A stretch of 19,649 nucleotides of DNA from an uncultured Chlorobiaceae bacterium (lineage in GTDB: Bacteria; Bacteroidota; Chlorobiia; Chlorobiales; Chlorobiaceae). Of the stretch, positions 6,376-13,766 are shown piece after piece; position 1 is the first letter of the stretch, and each line of letters begins with the position of its first letter. Below the pieces are notes generated by a model. It saw only the letters and a program-made list of their open reading frames with translations, ran no database searches and was not told the DNA's origin. The position numbers were made by a program, and so were the translations under genes. The stretch is from positions 1 through 19,649 of the forward strand of contig CAIXCO010000176.1 of assembly GCA_903917955.1 (NCBI GenBank). The letters run 5' to 3'.

Positions 6376-7719
6376 TTAGCCTGCTTTTTTCAACGCGTGC
6401 AACAGAGCGTTTACTTTTGCTTTTATCCTGTCGGGGATGCGGCTCTCTTTTGCTTCAGAGTGGCTGTAAAGGATTTTATCCAGCGAATCGAGCACTTCGG
6501 GGAGCTCTGTGCGGGCTTCATCAGGGAGGTTGATCTCCTGCAGCGCATCTTGCAACTCTATTCTTGTCATTCCTCCGGGACTTTTGATCCCGGCTTCTGC
6601 AAGCAGCGCCATAAGCTGCTGTTTCATGGTTTTTGCAGATCTTCCTGTTTCAGGTGAGGGGTTGGCAGCACCCTCGGCTACCATTTTTTTTGCATTGGTG
6701 AGCTCTCTTTTTTTGATCAGTACAATGAGTGCACCGCTTGTCAGTAACAGGATTGCGACTGTCACCGTTGAGAGAAGGATGTTTTCACTGCCTTTTTTTT
6801 CAGAAGGGGTGCTGAGTGACTTCTCTTCTGCTCTTGTTGCTTTCTGTGCTGCGGCATTTACTTGTATGGCAAGCGATTTCGAATGCAGGGTGCTGAATTG
6901 TTGTGTGTCAGGATTGAAGACAACAAGGGTTACTGCCGGAATTTGAAAATTACCCTCTGATAGAGCCCAGGCAAGAGTTGTTGATGTTATGGAGCCTGAT
7001 GAGGTTGTCCCGGAGCTTTTTACAAGGTTTATTGCTCTTTCTGGAGGGTTTTGCCGAAAGCTTTCAGGGAGTTGAATGTCGGGAAGTTCAAGGGTAAGGA
7101 GGCTTCCTGTTCCGGTGAGGGTGAGTTTTACGGAGAGTGGCTCTCCAATGTTGAGCTTCTCTTTGTCGGTCGAGAGGCTGAGTGAGAAAATGCCTACGGC
7201 GCCGGAGTGTTTTTTCGGTACCGGCAGGGGAAGTGCACGGGCAGAGATGGTTATGGCGGGCGCAGTGATACCTATGCTGCTGTCAGGGAGCTCTTTTCCC
7301 TCTATGCCAATATCGTTCTGAGGCAGAGTACAGAGCATGCTGTATCCTGAAACCGTTATTTTCCCGCTCTGGATAGGTACCAGTTTGAATTGTTTGATAA
7401 CAGCGCATCTGAAGTGCTCTCCCTGAACTGTAGCAGGGAGGCTTTTGATAAAACGCTCTGAGCCGCTCTCCTTTGCCCAAAAACCCTGAAACGATGGGGG
7501 TACTTCCCTGGATATTTTTGGTGCGATATCCCGGAAATAGAGAGTATAGGTCAAAAGTATTTCCTGGCCTGTAAAGGGATGGCTGTTGTTTATTGAGGAA
7601 GCAAGAAATGGTTTGTTTCCCTGAAGCCGTGATGCTCCGGCAATTGCCGGAACACAAAGGAGCGCCATGACGAGTACGAAAAGAGGGCGGTACCGGTAAC
7701 GAGCAAAGCAGCCTGCCAT
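6376..7719 (-). CDS. batD: BatD-like membrane protein (aerotolerance/oxygen-tolerance family)
   Basis: This 447-residue protein starts with a signal peptide (Arg-rich tip, then FVLVMALLCVPAIAGA). A long beta-rich extracytoplasmic part follows (about 30-300), with PFTGQEILLTYTLYFRD near 48-64 and a second repeat near 186-205 (LNIGEPLSVKLTLTGTG). One membrane helix at about 314-335 and a cytoplasmic tail of about 110 residues complete it. This is the layout of BatD, the scaffold partner of the VWA proteins BatA/BatB. The family was first linked to aerotolerance in Bacteroides, but its biochemical job remains unclear. The gene follows proC with a 5-base gap, so the two are probably cotranscribed, away from the other Bat genes in this window. 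It ends 42 bases from the convergent phosphodiesterase gene with no clear terminator. Confidence 0.8.
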   Translation of the reverse strand: MAGCFARYRYRPLFVLVMALLCVPAIAGASRLQGNKPFLASSINNSHPFTGQEILLTYTLYFRDIAPKISREVPPSFQGFWAKESGSERFIKSLPATVQGEHFRCAVIKQFKLVPIQSGKITVSGYSMLCTLPQNDIGIEGKELPDSSIGITAPAITISARALPLPVPKKHSGAVGIFSLSLSTDKEKLNIGEPLSVKLTLTGTGSLLTLELPDIQLPESFRQNPPERAINLVKSSGTTSSGSITSTTLAWALSEGNFQIPAVTLVVFNPDTQQFSTLHSKSLAIQVNAAAQKATRAEEKSLSTPSEKKGSENILLSTVTVAILLLTSGALIVLIKKRELTNAKKMVAEGAANPSPETGRSAKTMKQQLMALLAEAGIKSPGGMTRIELQDALQEINLPDEARTELPEVLDSLDKILYSHSEAKESRIPDRIKAKVNALLHALKKAG

Positions 7720-7724
7720 AGTGA

Positions 7725-8528
7725 TTATTTCATAAGTTCCCTGGAGCGTGCCGCAGCGGCGGCAACGGTTGCTACCAGAATAGGCCTGATATTTTGCTCA
7801 TCCATCACCTTCAGCCCGGCCTCTGTTGTTCCGCCTGGCGTCGTGACCTCCTGTTTGAGCTCTTCCGGCCCCTTTCGCCCGGAAAGCACCATTGTTGCCG
7901 CTCCAATCATGGTCTGTGCACCAAGGAGCAGTGCCTCCTCGCGTGAAAGACCGCACTGCACTCCCCCCTCGGCAAGAGAGTCAAGAATATGAAACATGTA
8001 GGCCGGTCCGCTGCCGGAAAGGGCGGTGGCAGCATCCATCTGTATCTCATCAAGAATGGCGATACGACCAATGGAGCGGAAAAGATCAGAAGCAAGAAGA
8101 ATGTCGTCGTCCGAAGCCATTGCACCCCGGCACAGTGCGGTCATTCCTTCGCCAACAAAGGCCGGGGTATTGGGCATTACCCTGATCACCCTTATGCTCT
8201 CGCCTGCGTTTTTCTGGATAAATTCCGATGAAATTCCTGCAGCAACGCTGATGAGCAGGTGATTGGCGGTGAGTGACGGCTTCAGCGCTCCGAGCACCTC
8301 CTCCATCTGGTAGGGCTTGACGGCAAGGATGATAACCTCCGCTTTCAGGGCAACCTCTTCAACTGAGAGGCAGGGCAGCAGTGGGTAATCGGCTGCAATG
8401 GAGGCAAGAGCGGACGGCTCCTTGTCAAAGCCGATAATAACCGTGTGCTCCCTCTGGCAGAGGCCAGCAATAAGCGCACGGGCAATTCTTCCTGTTCCGA
8501 TAAAGCCAAGACGAAGATGGTTCTTCAT
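7725..8528 (-). CDS. proC: Pyrroline-5-carboxylate reductase
   Basis: Reduces pyrroline-5-carboxylate to proline with NAD(P)H, the last step of proline synthesis. Starting at ATG 8528 it has 267 residues, the usual family length. An in-frame TTG at 8552 would add eight residues ahead of the Rossmann fold and is less likely. Motifs: LGFIGTGRIA at 7-16 (dinucleotide binding), AVKP at 69-72, VMPNTPA at 117-123, SGSGPAY at 171-177 and TTPGGTTEAGL at 229-239 (the ProC signature). batD follows after 5 bases. The upstream region carries a 15-base element shared with the diheme cytochrome gene. Confidence 0.95.
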   Translation of the reverse strand: MKNHLRLGFIGTGRIARALIAGLCQREHTVIIGFDKEPSALASIAADYPLLPCLSVEEVALKAEVIILAVKPYQMEEVLGALKPSLTANHLLISVAAGISSEFIQKNAGESIRVIRVMPNTPAFVGEGMTALCRGAMASDDDILLASDLFRSIGRIAILDEIQMDAATALSGSGPAYMFHILDSLAEGGVQCGLSREEALLLGAQTMIGAATMVLSGRKGPEELKQEVTTPGGTTEAGLKVMDEQNIRPILVATVAAAAARSRELMK

Positions 8529-8536
8529 TACAAAAC

Positions 8537-8551
8537 AAATTTTGGTGTACA
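8537..8551 (-). promoter_or_regulatory. 15-base element upstream of proC, shared with the diheme cytochrome gene
   Basis: On the minus strand this reads TGTACACCAAAATTT, starting 23 bases before the proC ATG. The same element with one change (TGTACACCAATATTT) lies upstream of the diheme cytochrome gene at 10470-10484. It could be a regulator site or a promoter-associated sequence. Two copies in one window are suggestive only. Confidence 0.3.
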
Positions 8552-8567
8552 AACCTTACTCTACCGG

Positions 8568-8595
8568 TAGTTACACTTTTTCAGCCGATTTTCAA
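8568..8595 (-). promoter_or_regulatory. Candidate promoter of proC-batD
   Basis: On the minus strand TTGAAA (8595-8590) and TAACTA (8573-8568) are 16 bases apart, about 40 bases before the proC ATG. The -10 region overlaps a perfect 10-base palindrome, CTACCGGTAG (8561-8570), which could be an operator half-site pair. The promoter strength is uncertain. Confidence 0.3.
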
Positions 8596-8680
8596 GCGTA
8601 CCGCATCGTTACGGTCAAGTTTCTCTGATAAAGAGGGAGTGGGGGAGTGCGTTGTTTAGGGGATTGGCTTGCTGGAAAGC

Positions 8681-8710
8681 AAAAAAGGCGGGAGAACAAA
8701 CCCGCCTTTT
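8681..8710 (-). terminator. Intrinsic terminator after the first monoheme cytochrome gene
   Basis: AAAAGGCGGG (8683-8692) pairs perfectly with CCCGCCTTTT (8701-8710) around an 8-base loop. On the minus strand it ends in six T, 24 bases after the cytochrome stop. The symmetry would also allow termination on the plus strand, although no plus-strand gene arrives here. Confidence 0.88.
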
Positions 8711-8733
8711 CAATCTTCATAAGGGAGAGTGGC

Positions 8734-9069
8734 TTATTTGCTCTTCTCAACCATGTAAGCTACGATGTCGCCGATCTGGGCATCGGTCAAAGTTGCGTCA
8801 TCGCCTTTTGCTGGCATTGTTCCAGCACTGCCTGAAAATCCGTTGATGGCATTGCTGACAAGAACAGGGACTCCCTGAGCGATACGTGGTGCCCATGCTT
8901 TTTGGTCGCCAAGTTTTGGTGCTCCGGCCATACCGGTATTGTGACATGCCATACAGCTCTTGCTGTCGTAAAGGGCTTTACCTGCAACCGTGTCGCTGGC
9001 TGATGCTACTGTGGAGCAGAGAGTACAGACAAAAAGTGCACAAAGTGCGGTAGAAAAAAAACGAGACAT
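8734..9069 (-). CDS. Cytochrome c-555-like monoheme cytochrome c (copy 1)
   Basis: Small periplasmic class I cytochrome c of 111 residues. A signal peptide ends near ASAS at 22-25, leaving about 86-88 residues, the size of Chlorobium cytochrome c-555. The haem site is CMACH at 39-43. The axial Met is Met85 in TMPAKG. The GAPKLGD, WAPRI and VAYMV blocks follow the c-555/c5 pattern. In green sulfur bacteria c-555 carries electrons from sulfur-compound oxidation to the reaction-centre cytochrome; that role is inferred by family. The start is ATG 9069 with GGAG 6 bases ahead; the frame extends upstream but without a comparable ribosome binding site. It is adjacent to a close paralogue, suggesting tandem duplication. 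The Met loop reads TMPAKGD where the others have MMPAKGG. Confidence 0.93.
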   Translation of the reverse strand: MSRFFSTALCALFVCTLCSTVASASDTVAGKALYDSKSCMACHNTGMAGAPKLGDQKAWAPRIAQGVPVLVSNAINGFSGSAGTMPAKGDDATLTDAQIGDIVAYMVEKSK

Positions 9070-9125
9070 AGGGAACTCCTTATTTAATAAATTTTTGTGT
9101 GATGGAAAGGTCTTCTGTTGCAAAA

Positions 9126-9141
9126 AGAGATTGCTCTCTAT
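9126..9141 (-). terminator. Weak hairpin between the two monoheme cytochrome genes
   Basis: AGAGA (9126-9130) pairs with TCTCT (9135-9139) around a 4-base loop. On the minus strand it is followed by five T, exactly at the stop of copy 2. The 5-base stem is weak, so it may give partial termination or a processing site and lower expression of copy 1. Confidence 0.3.
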
Positions 9142-9473
9142 TTTGAACTTTTGACCATGTAAGCGACAGCATTGCTGATTTCAGCAGTTGTCAGAGTGGC
9201 AGTACCGCCCTTTGCTGGCATCATTCCTTTTGCGCCTTTAAATCCTTTGTCTGCATGAGTGACAAGAAGTGGAACTCCCTGCTTGATGCGGGGTGCCCAA
9301 TCCACCTTGTCGCCGAGTTTTGGTGCTTTCAATAGACCTGTGTTGTGGCATGTTCCACAACTGGTTTCATAGGTTTTTTTACCAGCGACGAGGTTGGTAG
9401 CTGCTGATGCTACTGAAGAACAGAGTGAACAGACAAAGAGTGCACAAATCGCGGTTGAGATAAAACGGGACAT
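9138..9473 (-). CDS. Cytochrome c-555-like monoheme cytochrome c (copy 2)
   Basis: A paralogue of the neighbouring cytochrome, also 111 residues. The signal peptides are nearly identical (MSRFxSTAxCALFVCxLC), and the mature part begins after ASAA near residue 25. The haem motif is CGTCH at 39-43 and the axial Met lies in GMMPAKGG (84 or 85). APKLGD, WAPRI, TLTTAEI and VAYMV match the c-555 pattern. It carries more Lys than copy 1 (KTYE, KVD, IKQG, KGFKGAKG), so the two proteins probably differ in surface charge and partner. ATG 9473 has GGAG about 9 bases ahead. It is the first gene after a good promoter and a leader with three tandem 15-base repeats. Confidence 0.93.
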   Translation of the reverse strand: MSRFISTAICALFVCSLCSSVASAATNLVAGKKTYETSCGTCHNTGLLKAPKLGDKVDWAPRIKQGVPLLVTHADKGFKGAKGMMPAKGGTATLTTAEISNAVAYMVKSSK

Positions 9474-9528
9474 AGGGGGTTACTCCTCTTTAACGGGTTT
9501 TGGAATTATGAGCCGGGATTGTTTTTTT

Positions 9529-9573
9529 TCGCGTGCGTTTGTGTCGCGTGCGTTTGTGTTGGGTACGGTTGTG
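9529..9573. repeat. Three tandem 15-base repeats in the cytochrome leader
   Basis: TCGCGTGCGTTTGTG occurs exactly at 9529-9543 and 9544-9558. A third copy with four changes, TTGGGTACGGTTGTG, lies at 9559-9573. The block sits between the promoter at 9587-9615 and the cytochrome copy 2 start (9473), so it would be transcribed as part of the 5' leader. A period of 15 is not a helical repeat, and no hairpin is obvious. It may be a recent slippage product or a repeated binding site. Confidence 0.85.
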
Positions 9574-9586
9574 TCGTACACAATTG

Positions 9587-9615
9587 TTAATACGAATTAA
9601 AAACGATTAATCCAA
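9587..9615 (-). promoter_or_regulatory. Probable promoter of the monoheme cytochrome pair
   Basis: On the minus strand TTGGAT (9615-9610) and TATTAA (9592-9587) are exactly 17 bases apart in an AT-rich region. It is downstream of the diheme gene terminator. Transcription would start near 9580 and give a leader of about 107 bases carrying the tandem repeats. Confidence 0.5.
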
Positions 9616-9656
9616 ATCAGAGAAGTAATATTTCACTTTTACCATGACTTCATGAC

Positions 9657-9690
9657 AAAAAGCGGGAACTGATTTTTCCAGTTCCCGCTT
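9657..9690 (-). terminator. Intrinsic terminator after the diheme cytochrome gene
   Basis: AAGCGGGAACTG (9660-9671) pairs perfectly with CAGTTCCCGCTT (9679-9690) around a 7-base loop. On the minus strand a run of five T ends it (9661-9657). It lies 21 bases after the diheme cytochrome stop and separates that gene from the monoheme pair. Confidence 0.9.
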
Positions 9691-9711
9691 GGTAACAAAG
9701 AGTTTTGCGGC

Positions 9712-10428
9712 TTATTTTGACTTGTCGACCATATAGGTGACGATGCTCGATATCTCTGCACTGGTAAGCGCTGCGTTTCCGCCTTTTGCCGGCATCATAC
9801 CAACCTTGCCCTTGAATCCATCGGTGGCATGGCTGAGAAGCAGAGCGTTTCCTTGAGCGATACGTGGCGCCCATGCAGCCTTGTCTCCGGGTTTCGGAGC
9901 GCCCATCATGCCTGATTCGTGACATGCGGCACAACTCGCGTCATAGGCTGCCTTGCCGTCAGCCACTGCCGGAGCCGCTGCCGGGGTTGCAGCAGCGGCA
10001 CCTTTTGATTTATCGGCCATGAAGGCAACAGCATTGGTCACCTCTTCATCAGTCAAACTGGCATTTCCACCTTTTGCGGGCATCATACCCAATTTACCGG
10101 TAAAGCCTGCGATCGAGTTTTTCGTCATCACCTCTGCACCTTGTGCAATACGTGGTGCCCATGCAGCGGCGTCTCCAGGTTTCGGTGCCCCCATCATACC
10201 TGCATCGTGACATGCTGCACAGTTTGCGTCATAGACCACTTTACCTGCGGCCAGTTTCGGGTCTGAGGGAACCTCAGCTGCTGCAGCCGGAGCAGTGGTT
10301 GCTGCAGACGGTGCGGCATCTCCCTTTGCATCAGGAAACTGAAGTGAGGCTGGTGGCTTTTCGAGGCCGCATGCACTGAGAAATAAGAGAGTCACGGTCA
10401 AAAAAGGGAGGAAGGGCTTCATGGTCAT
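9712..10428 (-). CDS. Diheme c-type cytochrome lipoprotein with two c-555-like domains
   Basis: This 238-residue protein begins with a lipoprotein signal (LSAC, Cys20). A Pro/Ala-rich linker runs to about residue 56, followed by two c-555-like domains. Haem 1 is CAACH at 70-74 with Met in GMMPAKGG at 115-116. Haem 2 is CAACH at 166-170 with Met at 211-212. An Ala/Pro hinge (143-156) separates the domains. Each domain has GAPKPGD, AAWAPRIAQG and the final AxM/YMVDKSK block, so the gene arose by internal duplication. A membrane-anchored two-haem form could link a membrane donor to soluble c-555; this is inference. Met1 and Met3 are both possible starts, and no strong ribosome binding site is visible. 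The gene follows the radical SAM gene by 65 bases. Confidence 0.92.
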   Translation of the reverse strand: MTMKPFLPFLTVTLLFLSACGLEKPPASLQFPDAKGDAAPSAATTAPAAAAEVPSDPKLAAGKVVYDANCAACHDAGMMGAPKPGDAAAWAPRIAQGAEVMTKNSIAGFTGKLGMMPAKGGNASLTDEEVTNAVAFMADKSKGAAAATPAAAPAVADGKAAYDASCAACHESGMMGAPKPGDKAAWAPRIAQGNALLLSHATDGFKGKVGMMPAKGGNAALTSAEISSIVTYMVDKSK

Positions 10429-10469
10429 TGTTGATACAGGTTTAGATTGTTGTACCGGGTGTGGGTTAG

Positions 10470-10484
10470 AAATATTGGTGTACA
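10470..10484 (-). promoter_or_regulatory. 15-base element upstream of the diheme cytochrome gene
   Basis: On the minus strand it reads TGTACACCAATATTT, 42 to 56 bases before the cytochrome ATG. It differs at one position from the element upstream of proC (8537-8551). It suggests a local promoter or operator in the 65-base gap after the radical SAM gene. Confidence 0.3.
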
Positions 10485-10493
10485 GTTTAAAAA

Positions 10494-11939
10494 TTATTTG
10501 GCGTATGGCAAAATGGTTTTTTCGTTCTCTCCTGTTTCAAGCTGATAGCGCAGGTCATGGCGGGAGAGGCTGTAGAGATGGGCGTAGAAGAGATTGAAAA
10601 GCATCACCGCACTTTTTGCTCTTGGGGCTGCAAAGCCTCGCGTGATGGCATTTTTTATGCTGAACACTTGCCTGGTAAGGGTGGAGTAGCTTTCAATAAA
10701 AGCGTCGAGTGGAATATTTTTTGGCTTGTAGAGCATCTCCTGGCCAAAGGAGTAACGGTATGCGGTGACGTCGAGGGGATCAAAGAGCAGCCGGCCCTCC
10801 TGGTGAAGCCGTTCAAAGACCTGTGTTCCTGGAGTCGGTCGCAGAATGTTAATACCGGGGACGTCAAGCCTGGTTTCATTGATGAAGTCAAGGATTGCCG
10901 CCGGAGTATCGAGCGTATCGCCGTCGAGGCCATAAATAAAGCTTCCGTAGAGGCTTATTCCCGCTTTCCGGATAGATTTAATTGCTCCGACAAGTTCAGT
11001 AGCCTTGTTCTGGTTCTTTTTATGGGCGCTCCGGCTTTTTGTTTCAATGCTCTCTATGCCAACCAACAGCGCCTGACATCCTGAGCGGGCAAAGGTTTCA
11101 AGCAACTCATGCTGCTGGCCGAGGGTTGTTGTGGCCTGTCCGAACCAGCGGATCTTCAGGGGAGTGAGCTGACGGAAGAGTTCCCAGGCATAGAGTGGAT
11201 CGGCATTGATGGAGTCATCGACAAAAAAGAAGATTCTTCGGTCATGCTGCTGAAACCGCTTAACCTCACTGACCACGTCCTCAATTGCCCTTCTGCGCAG
11301 GCGGCGGCCGTTCAGCAGATGCACATTGCAGAAGTCGCAACTGTACTGGCATCCTCTTCCTGTCTGAATCAGGTTTGTTGTAAAGTAGCGGCTTTTTATC
11401 AGTGATTGTTTACTGACAGGCCTTGAAATTCCAAGATCGGGAAAGCTGCTGGATTGATAGAGCGGCTTGAGAGTGCCTGCGGCAAGGTCAGCAAGCAGCT
11501 CTTTCCAGAGGTCGTCAGCCTCTCCAAGCACAAGAATATCTGCGTGGGGTCTGCATGAATCGGCGAAGAGTGTGACATGTGCCCCTCCGAGTACAACAGC
11601 AATCCCCGCAGCACGGAGTTTGTCGGCAAGGGCAAAGGCCTGTTTTGCCATTCCGGTCTGGACGCTGATGCCTACCAGATCCCAGCTTTGATGAAAAGGA
11701 AACTCTTCGAAGCGCATGTCGCAGATCGACTGCTCGACTCCCGCTACCTCAAGAGAGCTGAGGATCATGAGTGAGAGCGGTGGAATGGCAAACTGGCTTT
11801 GCTTGATTATGGTTCTGATCGAACGGTTAAACCAGTTGAACACGGGGTTGATCTCATGCTCGCCGTAGAGTGAACGGGCTCCGTCAACACCGCTTTCCGA
11901 TGGAAGAAAAACCAGTACTACTTTTTTTTGTGAACGCAT
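10494..11939 (-). CDS. B12-binding-domain radical SAM protein
   Basis: This 481-residue enzyme has an N-terminal cobalamin-binding-type Rossmann domain (about 50-160; VVLGGAHVTLFAD at 115-127, then GEADD). A radical SAM barrel follows, with the 4Fe-4S cysteines Cys197, Cys201 and Cys204 in GRGCQYSCDFC. Further segments FFVDDSINADP, IRWFGQATTTL, GIESIE, GSFIYGLDGD and PTPGT place it in the large class of B12 radical SAM enzymes, many of which methylate unreactive carbons. In green sulfur bacteria this class includes the bacteriochlorophyll side-chain methylases BchQ and BchR, but the class also has many other substrates, so I do not assign one. It starts 7 bases after the BatC-like gene and is probably translated from the same mRNA. 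Confidence 0.9.
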   Translation of the reverse strand: MRSQKKVVLVFLPSESGVDGARSLYGEHEINPVFNWFNRSIRTIIKQSQFAIPPLSLMILSSLEVAGVEQSICDMRFEEFPFHQSWDLVGISVQTGMAKQAFALADKLRAAGIAVVLGGAHVTLFADSCRPHADILVLGEADDLWKELLADLAAGTLKPLYQSSSFPDLGISRPVSKQSLIKSRYFTTNLIQTGRGCQYSCDFCNVHLLNGRRLRRRAIEDVVSEVKRFQQHDRRIFFFVDDSINADPLYAWELFRQLTPLKIRWFGQATTTLGQQHELLETFARSGCQALLVGIESIETKSRSAHKKNQNKATELVGAIKSIRKAGISLYGSFIYGLDGDTLDTPAAILDFINETRLDVPGINILRPTPGTQVFERLHQEGRLLFDPLDVTAYRYSFGQEMLYKPKNIPLDAFIESYSTLTRQVFSIKNAITRGFAAPRAKSAVMLFNLFYAHLYSLSRHDLRYQLETGENEKTILPYAK

Positions 11940-11946
11940 TTCAGCT

Positions 11947-12609
11947 TTACCAGTCCTGATTGTTTTTTCCGCCTTGCGCTGCAGAGCGACCTGTCCGGGG
12001 GATGTGTTGCATCAGTGCGGATTCCTCCAGTCGGGCGTTCTCAAGCAGCCGTTCTGCTGTTTCCTGGCTAATGCCGGAGGGTGGGGGAGGAGCGTTCTCT
12101 TTTTCCGGGCCTGAGGCGCCCTGCCTGGGTCTCTCAAGTTCATCAAGGTAACGGCGGACAATTTCATAATTGATTTTTGCATCATTCTCATCCGGGTCGG
12201 TCAAGAGTACCGCCTTGAAACGATTGAGCGATTGGCGGAAGAGGAGCTGTTTTTCTGCCTTCTGGTTGCTTCCGACCGCTCTCATGGCAAGCGCGTTGCC
12301 TTCATTGAAGATTGCCTTTACCCTTATCTCCTGCCGAGTGCCGCCGGGTTTTGCCGAGTGTGAAAAGAGTGTGGCCGATTCAGGATATTTACCCTGCATG
12401 TAGAGGGCGCAGGCCAGATTGAAACTGGCAGAGGCGCTGCCTTTTTGTGCGGGAAGGGCGGCAATTTGCCTGAATGCACTTTCCGCACCGATGTATGCTC
12501 GATGCTCATAGAGTGCATCAGCTTTGAGCTGTAAACGGTACTCCCCGAGCATCTCCTGCATTGAAGGTGCGAGTGCAAAAACAAGCAGGAGAGTGTGCAG
12601 GAGAATCAT
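11947..12609 (-). CDS. BatC-like TPR protein
   Basis: This 220-residue protein has an N-terminal hydrophobic signal or anchor (LLHTLLLVFALAPS). Helical TPR-like repeats follow (about 28-155: LYEHRAYIGAESAFRQIA, SFNLACALYMQGKYPESATLF, IFNEGNALA, LNRFKAVLLTDPDENDAKINYEI). The tail is Pro/Gly-rich with SQETAERLLENARLEE. That order is typical of BatC and the BatB C-terminus (TPR, NDAKxNYE, then a ...AERLLxxxxxEE helix). BatC proteins are periplasmic-side partners in the Bat complex. GGAG lies about 10 bases before the ATG. It sits 20 bases after the aminotransferase and 7 before the radical SAM gene, apart from the moxR locus, which is unusual. Confidence 0.65.
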   Translation of the reverse strand: MILLHTLLLVFALAPSMQEMLGEYRLQLKADALYEHRAYIGAESAFRQIAALPAQKGSASASFNLACALYMQGKYPESATLFSHSAKPGGTRQEIRVKAIFNEGNALAMRAVGSNQKAEKQLLFRQSLNRFKAVLLTDPDENDAKINYEIVRRYLDELERPRQGASGPEKENAPPPPSGISQETAERLLENARLEESALMQHIPRTGRSAAQGGKNNQDW

Positions 12610-12629
12610 GGCGAAGGCACTCCCAAGGC

Positions 12630-13766
12630 TTAGTTGCCGAGAAATGCTTTCTGTACAGCACTGACGCCAGCACCAATTTCAAACGGAAAGTTGATCTCCT
12701 TCAAAGCCCGTTCAATACCGCCAATGACGGTGAGCATGTCGAGCTCATCATAAAAACCAAGATGAGAGATACGGAAAATTTTGTCTTTATAGTCATCCTG
12801 ACCAGCGGCAACCGTTATGCCGTTGCTGTTTTTCAGTGCCTTGTTAAATGCTGACCACTTTACTCCTTCGGGCAGCCATACCGGAGTAACGGCAAACGAG
12901 GGGGAGTTGCTGAAGAGCTTCATGCCAAGTGCATTACACCCTTCACGGCAGGCGTTTGCGAGGCTTTCGTGGCGTTTCCAGATATTTTCAATCCCTTCCG
13001 CCTTGATCATCTGCAATGCTTCGTCGAGGCCGATGACGAGCGAAACTGCTGGAGTGAAAGGTGTATCGTCGCCAGCATGAGCCTTGAGGGCGTGTTTCAG
13101 ACTCAGGTAGTACTGTGTCATGCTTTGCCCCTTGATGATGTCCTGCGCCCTTTCTGAAACGGCTATCAGTGCGAGGCCTGGCGGCATCATGAGCCCTTTC
13201 TGAGAACCGGTGATGCAGATATCGACACCCCAATCATCAAAATGAAATTCGTGAGCCCCGACCGCAGTAATGCCGTCAACCACGACAAGTGCATCTGAGT
13301 GTTCGCGAATCAGGGCGCTGAGGGTCTGAATGTCGGCGGCAGTGCCGGTTGATGTTTCAGAATGGGTCAAACAGACACCTTTGGCATCCGGGTGCTCTTT
13401 GAGCAGCTCTGCAAGTCGTTCTGGCTGAATGGCCGAACCCCATGCGACCTTCTCCTCAACGCAGTTGCCGGTGAAGATGCGTACCAGCTCTCCCCACCGC
13501 TCGCCAAACTTGCCAGCATTGACGGTGATGACCTTGTCGCCCTTTTTGAAGAGGCTTGAAATTGTCGCCTCCATGCCGCCAGTGCCTGAACAACTGAGCA
13601 CAACGACCGGCTGGGTCGTTCTGAAGAGATACTTCAGATCCTCGTGAACCCTGGTCAGAATCTCCATGAACTCGGGGTTCCTGTGGTGGATAATTGGAGC
13701 CGCCATGCGAAGCATGACATTTTCGGGTACCGGGGTAGGCCCTGGTGTAAATAATCTTTTTTTCAT
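12630..13766 (-). CDS. Class V aminotransferase, alanine-glyoxylate/serine-pyruvate type
   Basis: PLP enzyme of 378 residues that transfers amino groups between small substrates such as serine or alanine and glyoxylate or pyruvate. Motifs: FTPGPTPVPENV at 6-17, SGTGGMEA at 60-67 (phosphate-binding region), Asp164 in VVDGITAVG (binds the pyridine N) and the Schiff-base Lys190 in GSQKGLMMPPG. Related proteins have been labelled hydrogenase-associated or aspartate aminotransferases, so the exact substrate is uncertain. The ATG overlaps the carA stop (4 bases), which means translational coupling. A role in serine/glycine metabolism is likely but inferred. Confidence 0.9.
   Translation of the reverse strand: MKKRLFTPGPTPVPENVMLRMAAPIIHHRNPEFMEILTRVHEDLKYLFRTTQPVVVLSCSGTGGMEATISSLFKKGDKVITVNAGKFGERWGELVRIFTGNCVEEKVAWGSAIQPERLAELLKEHPDAKGVCLTHSETSTGTAADIQTLSALIREHSDALVVVDGITAVGAHEFHFDDWGVDICITGSQKGLMMPPGLALIAVSERAQDIIKGQSMTQYYLSLKHALKAHAGDDTPFTPAVSLVIGLDEALQMIKAEGIENIWKRHESLANACREGCNALGMKLFSNSPSFAVTPVWLPEGVKWSAFNKALKNSNGITVAAGQDDYKDKIFRISHLGFYDELDMLTVIGGIERALKEINFPFEIGAGVSAVQKAFLGN

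Noticed and set aside
6327..6383. Direct repeat GCCTTAGCCTG at 6327-6337 and 6373-6383 between convergent genes
   Set aside because: It covers the two stop regions, is short, and has no flanking mobile element or second copy pattern. It is probably chance and forms no hairpin.
8561..8570. Perfect palindrome CTACCGGTAG upstream of proC as an operator
   Set aside because: A single 10-base palindrome is expected by chance at this scale. It is mentioned only as overlapping the candidate promoter, not called as a site.
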